Shown here one piece after another: positions 25,737 to 32,160 of a stretch of DNA of 64,000 nt. The position numbers and the translations under genes are program-made. How positions within the stretch are numbered: the stretch's first letter is position 1; each line of letters starts with the position of its first letter. Source of the DNA: Hornefia porci (lineage in GTDB: Bacteria; Bacillota; Clostridia; Peptostreptococcales; Anaerovoracaceae); NCBI RefSeq assembly GCF_001940235.1, contig NZ_MJIE01000001.1, positions 806,001-870,000 on the forward strand. The letters run 5' to 3'. The notes under the pieces were generated by a model, which saw only the letters and a list, made by a program, of their open reading frames with translations, had not been told where the DNA came from and made no database searches.

Positions 25737-25786
25737 GCTTAAAGAATAACGCACGCAATTGTCAATGTCAATCTTTTTATTGATGT

Positions 25787-25880
25787 TTGACAATATGAAA
25801 AAAACGCGGTAAACTAAGTTCATATTACAAAAACAAGTACGTTTTATGTAGGGAGGCGCCCGCGCTGACCTACTTTTTTT
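25787..25880 (+). promoter_or_regulatory. Integrase-side promoter with downstream terminator-like hairpin
   Basis: Promoter: TTGACA (25787-25792), 17-base spacer, TAAACT (25810-25815), divergent from the small-RNA promoter. About 30 bases after the expected start a hairpin forms (GTAGG 25848-25852 with CCTAC 25869-25873, plus an inner AGGCGC/GCGCT helix) followed by seven Ts (25874-25880). It would either release a ~60-nt RNA or attenuate integrase transcription. Confidence 0.6.
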
Positions 25881-25901
25881 ATTATACAGGCTGGCAGAAT
25901 T

Positions 25902-26987
25902 ATGAAGATCGATAAATACAAAGCAAGAGGAGAAATCCGTTACCGGTTCCGCGCATACGTCGGACTGGATACCTCCGGAAAGCCGATCCGGATCCAGCAG
26001 TCCGGATTCGAGACAAAGAAGGAGGCGCAGCTTGCATATGCAGAAGCGGTCACAAGCATTGCCCCCACAAGAAATAAAAACATCACCGTGCAACAGTTAT
26101 ACAATATCTGGATTGAGTCATATAAGATCGGTGTGAAGGAGAGCACGCTTCAACATACAGAACAGATCTTCCGCGACCATATTCTTCCGGAGTTCGCGCA
26201 GCTCAAAGTCATCGAACTGACGCCTATCCAATTGCAGCGCTTTGCTAATCGGACGGTTTCTGAAAGGGTAAATGGGAAACGAACGTTTACCTATCTGAAG
26301 AAGCTGCTCGCTTTCGCCTGGAAGCAGGGTGTAATCGACCAAAACCCTGCCGATCGGGTAGATATTCCTAAAGCCTCAAAAGGACCACACAAACCGGAAA
26401 ATCTTAACGTCTACACAAAGGATGAGCTGCATACATTTTTATCGCTGGCACAGGAGCGCTTGTCTCCAATGTGGTATGCGTTTTTCCGTCTTCTGTCATA
26501 TACCGGTATGCGCCGCGGTGAGGCACTGGCGCTGAAATGGTCAGACCTTGACGAAGGCGCATGTACAATATCTATCACAAAGACGGTCACACGCGGCTCT
26601 AATGGTATCTATGTTTCAGACACGCCGAAGACAGACCGCTCAACTCGCACGATTTTACTCGATCCGGAAACATTGGATATCCTCACTGCTCTGCCTCACA
26701 ACTGTGATCTGATCTTCCATAATACAAAGATGGAACTGATTACATTGTCTCAGCCCATCCGGCAGGCACACAAAGTCGTGGACGGTACCGATCTGAAATA
26801 CATCTCGCCTCATGGATTCCGGCACACGCATTGCAGTCTGCTCTTCTCTGCCGGTGTTTCCATCCCGGAAGTGCAGGACCGGTTAGGGCATTCCGATGTA
26901 AAGACCACCATTGATATTTATAATCATGTTTATGAAGCAGATAAGACGAAAGCACTGAATCGGTTTATCGACTTCATGGACGCATAA
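25902..26987 (+). CDS. int: Phage tyrosine integrase
   Basis: 361 residues. Arm-binding domain 1-50 (KYKARGEIRYRFRAYVGLD), SAM-like core-binding domain ~60-150 (TVQQLYNIWIESYK), catalytic domain ~170-361 with R204 (SYTGMRRGEALAL), H304-x-x-R307 (PHGFRHTHC), H330 (RLGHS) and the nucleophile Y340 (DIYNHVY). Start ATG 25902 has no strong ribosome binding site, consistent with low expression. Located at the prophage end beside tRNA-Ala with arm-type repeats just downstream. Catalyses integration and, with a directionality factor, excision. Confidence 0.95.
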   Translation: MKIDKYKARGEIRYRFRAYVGLDTSGKPIRIQQSGFETKKEAQLAYAEAVTSIAPTRNKNITVQQLYNIWIESYKIGVKESTLQHTEQIFRDHILPEFAQLKVIELTPIQLQRFANRTVSERVNGKRTFTYLKKLLAFAWKQGVIDQNPADRVDIPKASKGPHKPENLNVYTKDELHTFLSLAQERLSPMWYAFFRLLSYTGMRRGEALALKWSDLDEGACTISITKTVTRGSNGIYVSDTPKTDRSTRTILLDPETLDILTALPHNCDLIFHNTKMELITLSQPIRQAHKVVDGTDLKYISPHGFRHTHCSLLFSAGVSIPEVQDRLGHSDVKTTIDIYNHVYEADKTKALNRFIDFMDA

Positions 26988-27031
26988 AAAGTATGGTAAA
27001 AGTGTGGCAGGTTTGCCAAAAATGTGGCAGT
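26987..27031 (+). repeat. Integrase arm-type binding repeats (candidate)
   Basis: Three similar tracts follow the int stop: AAAAGTATGGTA, AAAAGTGTGGCAG (around 26997-27010) and AAAAATGTGGCAG (around 27019-27030), with an inverted TGCCA between the last two. Short direct repeats of this type between int and the core site are the usual arm sites of Tn916/HK022-like integrases. Confidence 0.55.
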
Positions 27032-27076
27032 TTTTTGAGCATATTCGTAAACATTTGAAAACATTTTATGCATGAC

Positions 27077-27121
27077 AAAAGCCTTGAAATCTCAACCTAA
27101 TCGGCTGTTTTCAAGGCTTTT
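27077..27121. terminator. Bidirectional terminator between int and tRNA
   Basis: AAAAGCCTTGAAA (27077-27089) pairs perfectly with TTTCAAGGCTTTT (27109-27121) around a 19-base loop. The flanking A and T runs make it work on both strands, so it can end the integrase transcript and lie past the tRNA 3' end. Confidence 0.8.
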
Positions 27122-27133
27122 CATCATTACATA

Positions 27134-27209
27134 TGGTGGAGATAAGGGGGATCGAACCCCTGACCTCCTGATTGCGAACCAGGCGCTCTCCCAGCTGAGC
27201 TATATCCCC
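27134..27209 (-). tRNA. tRNA-Ala (anticodon CGC); probable prophage attachment site at its 3' end
   Basis: 76 bases with encoded CCA. Acceptor stem GGGGATA/TATCTCC (one G.U), D-arm AGCTCAGCTGGGAGAGC, anticodon arm CCTGG-TTCGCAA-TCAGG giving anticodon CGC, T-arm with GGTTCGATCCC. Its 3' half faces the integrase (27134 side), so the phage most likely inserted at the tRNA end and restored it. The matching left attachment site would lie outside the window, so the core sequence cannot be confirmed here. Confidence 0.93.
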
Positions 27210-27345
27210 ATGAGGTCTTTCATGCGAACCACCAATGAACAGTATAGCGGAACTCAAACCAAAAATCAAGACATATTTTTTCATTTCCGCATTTTTCTAA
27301 CAGGCGTATGCACATCATCTTCCCGGCACTCTGCCTGACCGGGCG

Positions 27346-27377
27346 GCCGTGCCCTCCTGCTCATCGGAGGGCACGGC
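27346..27377. terminator. 12-bp perfect hairpin downstream of pepD
   Basis: GCCGTGCCCTCC (27346-27357) and GGAGGGCACGGC (27366-27377), 8-base loop. It has no U-tract, so it may be a stabilising 3' structure or factor-dependent stop for the pepD operon. The rest of the 261-base gap 27,210-27,470 shows nothing else recognisable. Confidence 0.5.
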
Positions 27378-27470
27378 TGACGGTCGTTTCGCGCAGCCCG
27401 CATCTTCACGGCCGATGAAGTTAACGGTCGGATCGCGGCCGGCGTAACGGTCACAGCGTCCCGTCATATT

Positions 27471-28925
27471 TCATCTGCAGTTTTTCAGAATCTCGCAGAG
27501 AAGCTTCCAGGTGCGCTCCACCGATGAGATCGAAAGCTTTTCATCTGTGGTATGCACGCCGGACATGTCCGGTCCGAAGGAAACCGCATCGAAATCATCT
27601 CCCATTTTTCCGGCAAAGAGTCCGCATTCCAGCCCTGCATGTATCGCATCGATTTCCGGAGCCTTCCCATACAGTTTTGTGTACGCCTCGATACAGGTAT
27701 CCCGAAGCACCGAATCCTCCCTGTATTCCCAGCCGGGATACGCGCCCGAATACTGCACCGATCCTCCCAGCAGTGCGGAAAGACTTTCCAGCTTATCGCA
27801 CAGATAATCCTTCCTCGTCGCCACGGAGCTGCGCACCGCATACGCCGCAACCATTTCCGTTTCATCCATACTCAGTGCGCCCAGATTCAGACTCGTTTCC
27901 ACAAGACCTTCAATCTCTTTACTCATATTCTGAATCCCGTTCGGCGTCTGCATCAGATATGCGATGACGCGGCGTGTGCTGTCTCTGTCCAGCGTCTCTG
28001 CGGAAACTTCGGACATCTCTGCGGTGAATGTTACGCGGACCTCCGGATCCGAAGAGCGAAGCTCATGGGCAAAGGTTTTGTTCATCTCATCACAAAGCTC
28101 TCTCAGGGCGTCAATGTCTGCGGATTCCGTCAGAATCTCCGCTTCAGAGAGCTTGCAGATCGCATTGTCCTTTGTGCCTCCCGCAAGCCTCACCAGCGAG
28201 AAATCCACCCGCTCCGACAGCGTGTACAGCAGCCGTCCCATCAGAAGATTGGCGTTTCCGTGCTCCTTGTCAATCTCAATTCCCGAATGACCGCCCAGGA
28301 GTCCGTCGATCCGGAGACGGCCGAGAACGCCCTTTCCGGTCTGACGTCTCACCGGAAGATGAACGGATGCGGTCACGCCGCCCGCGCAGCTGACCGTAAT
28401 GATTCCCTCCTCTTCTGAGTCAATGTTAATCATCTTGCGGGCGCTGATCCGGGAAACATCGATGGCTTCCGCGCCCAGCATGCCGACTTCTTCGTCCACG
28501 GTAAAAACCGCATCTATTCCGGGATGCTGCAGCTCATCGGAGTCCATTGCGGCAAGCGCCATGGCGACGGCAATTCCGTCATCTCCGCCGAGGGTTGTAT
28601 TCTCTGCATAGAGCCAGTCCCCGTCCACGGCCAGCGTCAGGCCGTCCTTTTCCATGTCAATTGTACTGTCGGGCGTTTTTTCGCAGACCATATCCATGTG
28701 CCCCTGGATCATCACCCGGGGAGCATCCTCATAACCCGGTGAAGCGGGTTTGAAAATCACGACATTATTGGCCTCATCCTGACAGTACTCCAATCCGCGA
28801 TCCTTCGCGAATTTTACGAGATAATCGCTGATCTGCCCGGTATTTCCGGAGCCGTGCGGGATCGCCGCAATCTCCCTGAAGAAATCAAATACCGCCTCAG
28901 GCTGCAGGTTTTTAAGCTCATTCAT
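27471..28925 (-). CDS. pepD: Aminoacyl-histidine dipeptidase (M20C, PepD-like)
   Basis: 484 residues, the family's normal length. N-terminus PEAVFDFFREIAAIPHGSGN is characteristic. Metal-site motifs: IQGHMDMVCEK (His and Asp ligands), GDDGIAVAMALA (bridging Asp), TVDEEVGMLGAEAID (general base Glu pair), and late H in DAIHAGLECGLF and the C-terminal SGVHTTDEKLSI. A lid domain lies between ~190 and 400. Cytosolic; cleaves dipeptides such as Xaa-His. Last gene of the operon starting with the OPT transporter; only 2 bases separate it from the membrane protein gene, so peptide import and cleavage are probably coupled. Confidence 0.93.
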   Translation of the reverse strand: MNELKNLQPEAVFDFFREIAAIPHGSGNTGQISDYLVKFAKDRGLEYCQDEANNVVIFKPASPGYEDAPRVMIQGHMDMVCEKTPDSTIDMEKDGLTLAVDGDWLYAENTTLGGDDGIAVAMALAAMDSDELQHPGIDAVFTVDEEVGMLGAEAIDVSRISARKMINIDSEEEGIITVSCAGGVTASVHLPVRRQTGKGVLGRLRIDGLLGGHSGIEIDKEHGNANLLMGRLLYTLSERVDFSLVRLAGGTKDNAICKLSEAEILTESADIDALRELCDEMNKTFAHELRSSDPEVRVTFTAEMSEVSAETLDRDSTRRVIAYLMQTPNGIQNMSKEIEGLVETSLNLGALSMDETEMVAAYAVRSSVATRKDYLCDKLESLSALLGGSVQYSGAYPGWEYREDSVLRDTCIEAYTKLYGKAPEIDAIHAGLECGLFAGKMGDDFDAVSFGPDMSGVHTTDEKLSISSVERTWKLLCEILKNCR

Positions 28926-28927
28926 TG

Positions 28928-29296
28928 TTATCTCTCCTTTTTTGGCAGGGTGTACAAAGTCTCACCCTTTTCATCCTTTATCCTGCGGATATAATCATGT
29001 CTCAGCATGTATTCGATCAGCTGTTTCTGAAAATCCGCCCCCCGTGCGATTACCGCCGTTTTCTTGGAATGGAATTCCCGGGCGCGGACATCCTCAATGA
29101 TATAACCGATTCCGTCCTCAGTGACGGTTTCATGCTGCTTCAGATATTTTCTGACGCGCAGCGCGCCGTTGTTCAGGAGCATCTCTGCAAGACGTTCCTC
29201 TTCATTCATTTTCTTGCAAAGTCCGATGGCGTAGAGCACTGCGGTTGCCAGGGCAAACAAAATCACGCCGATTACGATGATCACTGTCTGATTCAT
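28928..29296 (-). CDS. Small membrane protein with C-terminal winged-helix-like domain
   Basis: 122 residues. N-terminal membrane helix (VIIVIGVILFALATAVLYAIGL, ~4-26), then a charged domain: EEERLAEMLLNNGALRVRKYLKQHETVTEDGIGYIIE ... FQKQLIEYMLRHDYIRRIKDEKGETLYTLP, which resembles a small winged helix. Cytosolic domain by positive-inside reasoning. Start overlaps the PqqD-like stop (ATGA). No family name is recognised. Its fixed place between a PqqD-like protein and PepD suggests a role in the same peptide pathway, which is inference. Confidence 0.65.
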   Translation of the reverse strand: MNQTVIIVIGVILFALATAVLYAIGLCKKMNEEERLAEMLLNNGALRVRKYLKQHETVTEDGIGYIIEDVRAREFHSKKTAVIARGADFQKQLIEYMLRHDYIRRIKDEKGETLYTLPKKER

Positions 29297-29670
29297 TCCT
29301 TTTTCCCCGTCTCTACATATTCCACATATTTCACATTCTCCAGCGTATAGAAATAAGTACAGAGTCTCTCGTACAGGGGCTCCGCCTTCTCGCCGAATTC
29401 TTCCCGGATCCGCTGTCCGATCTCGTAGATCGTCCGCGTTCCGTCAATCTGACGCCACACAAAACTGCCGAACTCATCCAGATCGATGTTGCTGACAGCC
29501 GGCGTCCCGAACAGCTTTTGCGCGATACGGTTGTATGCGCCGGTATTCTGCTGTTCCACCGTCACAAAGCCGTTATTTTCTACCCAGTTAAGACCCCCGC
29601 GGATTGCGGGGATCTTGTCCAGGTAGTTCGTTAAGTCGGCATTCTGTTTTTTTCTAAGCCGCTTCGTCAT
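29293..29670 (-). CDS. PqqD-family peptide-binding protein
   Basis: 125 residues. After a basic N-terminus the core WVENNGFVTVEQQNTGAYNRIAQKLFG ... IDLDEFGSFVWRQIDGTRTIYEIGQRIREEFGE ... RLCTYFYTLENVKYVEY is the winged-helix fold of PqqD / RiPP recognition elements, which bind leader peptides. No radical SAM maturase or precursor peptide is visible nearby. It overlaps the end of the OPT gene by 17 bases. Could bind peptide substrates of the transporter or be a relic of a RiPP system. Confidence 0.8.
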   Translation of the reverse strand: MTKRLRKKQNADLTNYLDKIPAIRGGLNWVENNGFVTVEQQNTGAYNRIAQKLFGTPAVSNIDLDEFGSFVWRQIDGTRTIYEIGQRIREEFGEKAEPLYERLCTYFYTLENVKYVEYVETGKKE

Positions 29671-31597
29671 ACGCCGTATATACCTTCTTGTTCCAGATGG
29701 ACCATCTCAGCAGAGTCAGAACCAGCAGTGCGAAGCAAATCAGCGCGCCGATGTTGCCGAGACTGATTCCCTTTGCGGAAATGTCGATAACCGTTCCGAC
29801 AGTGCCTCCCTGAACCGGAATGATCGCGAAGAGCGCCAGCAGGATTCCGACGATTCCTTCACCGGCAATCATACCGGAGGAATACAGAACGCCGCTTGTG
29901 ATGACGTTGTTTCTGTCCTGCTCGTTCTTGAACGACCGTTTCTCAAACCACAGCTTGACCAGACCGCCGACCATCAGCGGAGTGGACAGATGAATCGGGA
30001 GATACAGTCCGATCGCTACCGGCAGAACCGGAATTCCCAGAATTTCAATGATGACAGCAAAGAACACGCCGACGAAGACCAGGGTCCACGGCAGGTTCGC
30101 GTTCATAACGCCCTCGATAACCATCTTCATCAGTGACGCCTGCGGCGCGGGCAGTTCTTTGCTTCCGTATCCCCAGGCCGCGTTCAGCAGATAGAGCACT
30201 CCCGCGATAGCGAGACCGGAAGAGATCGTGCCGATAATTTCACCGATCTGCTGTCTGTAAGGCGTAGCGCCTACGATATATCCTGTCTTCAGGTCCTGAG
30301 ACATGTCGCCCGCCATAGCCGCGATGATGCAGATGACTGTACCGATCATGATGGCGGTTACCATTCCGCTGGGGCCGGTGGTTCCGGTCGCCTTCAGCAG
30401 GATCGTCGCGATCAGCAGTGTAGCGATCGCCATTCCGGATACCGGGTTGTTGGAGCTCCCGACAAGTCCTACCATTCTGGAGGATACCGTCGCGAAGAAG
30501 AATCCGAAAATTACAATGATAATTGCGCTTCCGAAGCTCATCGGGATCGACGGAACAAAGATCAGAATCGCCAGGACGATCAGCAGAATCAGTCCGAGCC
30601 ATTTCATATCCAGGTCCTTGTTCGTTCTGTTCAGGTCAAGAACCACTCCGTCTTTGTTTCTCAGGCTTCCCATGGATTCACGGAATGTGCGGATGATAAT
30701 CGGCAGCGACTTGATCAGGGACATGATTCCGCCCGCGGCGACCGCGCCGGCTCCGATGTATCTGACGTAGCTGCTCCAGATTGCCCAGGTGTCCATCTCG
30801 CTGATCGGAACTGTTGATGGGAACATCACCATGTTTCCGCCAAACGCCTTGATCATCGGCATAATGATGAACCACGCCGTGACGCCGCCTGCCAGCATAT
30901 AGGAGGAAATCACCGGTCCGCAGATGAAACCGACTCCCGCCAGTGCCGGAAGCACGTCCATTCCGATTCCGGAGCCGTCATATTTCTTGAAGGCCCAGTC
31001 CGCTTCGCTCGGGAACAGCTTGATTCCGTCCGCGATAAATTTGTAGATGGCCGCAATGCCCAGGCCCCAGAATACGGTGCTCGCGGCTGTTCCGCCTTCC
31101 TCGCCTGCCATCAGAACCTCCGCGCAGGCGGTGCCTTCCGGATACGGAAGAACGCCGTGTTCCTTCACAATCAGTGCGCTTCTCAGCGGAACCATGAATA
31201 CTACGCCCAGCAGACCGCCGCTGATGCAGACCAGCGCGATGGTGAGGAAATTCGGAGCGGTTCCGGTTCCCTCCGCAACCCACATGAACACCGCTGGAAG
31301 CGTAAAGATCGCGCCTGCCGCAAGAGATTCTCCTGCGGATCCGATGGTCTGAACCATGTTGTTCTCAAGAATGGAATCCTTCTTCATGATGAGACGGATC
31401 ACACCCATGGAAATGACCGCCGCCGGGATCGATGCGGAAACCGTCATGCCGACGCGCAATCCCAGGTATGCGTTTGCGGCGCCGAAGACGACAGCCAAAA
31501 GGATACCCATGATGATGGATGTGGCCGTGAATTCCGGCATAATCTTGTCCGCCGGAACATACGGTTTAAATCCACTTCCTGGATTCTTGTTTTCCAT
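29654..31597 (-). CDS. OPT-family oligopeptide transporter
   Basis: About 647 residues from ATG 31597 (MENKNPGSGFKPYVPAD), which follows AAGGAG; an upstream extension to 31720 has no such site and is not hydrophobic. About 14-16 membrane helices; family signatures GAANAYLGLRVGMTVSASIPAAVI, PYPEGTACAEVL, AGDMSQDLKTGYIVGATP and GAGAVAAGGIMSL fit the OPT/YSL (TIGR00733-like) subgroup. Proton-coupled import of oligopeptides or metal-chelate peptides. First gene of a four-gene operon with PqqD-like, membrane protein and PepD. Confidence 0.93.
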   Translation of the reverse strand: MENKNPGSGFKPYVPADKIMPEFTATSIIMGILLAVVFGAANAYLGLRVGMTVSASIPAAVISMGVIRLIMKKDSILENNMVQTIGSAGESLAAGAIFTLPAVFMWVAEGTGTAPNFLTIALVCISGGLLGVVFMVPLRSALIVKEHGVLPYPEGTACAEVLMAGEEGGTAASTVFWGLGIAAIYKFIADGIKLFPSEADWAFKKYDGSGIGMDVLPALAGVGFICGPVISSYMLAGGVTAWFIIMPMIKAFGGNMVMFPSTVPISEMDTWAIWSSYVRYIGAGAVAAGGIMSLIKSLPIIIRTFRESMGSLRNKDGVVLDLNRTNKDLDMKWLGLILLIVLAILIFVPSIPMSFGSAIIIVIFGFFFATVSSRMVGLVGSSNNPVSGMAIATLLIATILLKATGTTGPSGMVTAIMIGTVICIIAAMAGDMSQDLKTGYIVGATPYRQQIGEIIGTISSGLAIAGVLYLLNAAWGYGSKELPAPQASLMKMVIEGVMNANLPWTLVFVGVFFAVIIEILGIPVLPVAIGLYLPIHLSTPLMVGGLVKLWFEKRSFKNEQDRNNVITSGVLYSSGMIAGEGIVGILLALFAIIPVQGGTVGTVIDISAKGISLGNIGALICFALLVLTLLRWSIWNKKVYTAYDEAA

Positions 31598-31964
31598 TGT
31601 AATAACTCCTTTCAAAACATAACTTTCCAATAAGAAAAAACTATAGTACCTAAGTATACCATTTTTGTTTTTTTGACACAAGTTTTCGTAAATTCTGGAA
31701 AGAAATTTTAGTCCCGTCATAAAACTTACATTAAAATTGATATTTATGTTTAATAATGCGCTATTATGAGATTTTAAAATCGCATCATTCGAGTTACGCT
31801 GTATTTTAATGAATTATTAATGTATAAGTATTAACGGCAATATTCACCGATATTTCACGCCTCACGCAGGGACGCAAAATTAGTCAAAAAGTATACAATT
31901 TTATTTTGGTCGATGCGACCATTCTTTCAAAAATTCATTGTGGAGATTCAACAAAATGTACAAT
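31598..31964. other. AT-rich intergenic region upstream of the OPT operon
   Basis: No gene seen. It contains a probable minus-strand extended -10 box (TGGTATACT near 31,655) for the OPT operon and a short GGTCG-ATG-CGACC hairpin near 31,908. Otherwise it is unstructured AT-rich DNA. Confidence 0.5.
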
Positions 31965-32154
31965 TCAGTGTCTGTTCATCAGTACGCATTACTTTCATTC
32001 GTCTGTGGTGCACCCGCCGGGCGCACGACCACGAAAAAAGGCTGTCCTCCGGCAAACGGGACGTACAGTCATTTGTCCGCTCCGGAAGACAGCCTTTCTT
32101 ATTCAGTTGTCAGCGTCCATTACGTCCGGCAGGGACTTCATGAGCAGACACTGA
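31965..32154. mobile_element. MITE-like element with terminal inverted repeats similar to the IS at 56 kb
   Basis: A 190-base segment is bounded by 15-base inverted repeats with one mismatch: TCAGTGTCTGTTCAT (31965-31979) and ATGAGCAGACACTGA (32140-32154). Twelve of these bases, AGTGTCTGCTCA, match the ends of the IS at 56,085-57,712. No coding capacity. Inside is a strong intrinsic terminator for ppdK. Its right end lies 7 bases beyond the ppdK stop. It could be a non-autonomous derivative mobilised by the IS transposase; target duplication is not clear. Confidence 0.55.
32034..32100 (-). terminator. Intrinsic terminator of ppdK operon (inside the MITE-like element)
   Basis: On the minus strand AAAGGCTGTCTTCCGG (32097-32082) pairs with CCGGAGGACAGCCTTT (32052-32037) with G.U pairing, followed by a run of Ts (complement of 32034-32039). 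The ~29-base loop holds a smaller imperfect stem. Ends the long phoH-to-ppdK transcript. Confidence 0.85.
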
Positions 32155-32160
32155 TTACTT

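Noticed and set aside
31860..31920. Stretch CACGCAGGGACGCAAAA resembling part of a c-di-GMP riboswitch
   Set aside because: Only one short core fragment fits; the required paired helices P1-P3 and the second conserved half are missing, and no gene lies directly downstream on that strand.
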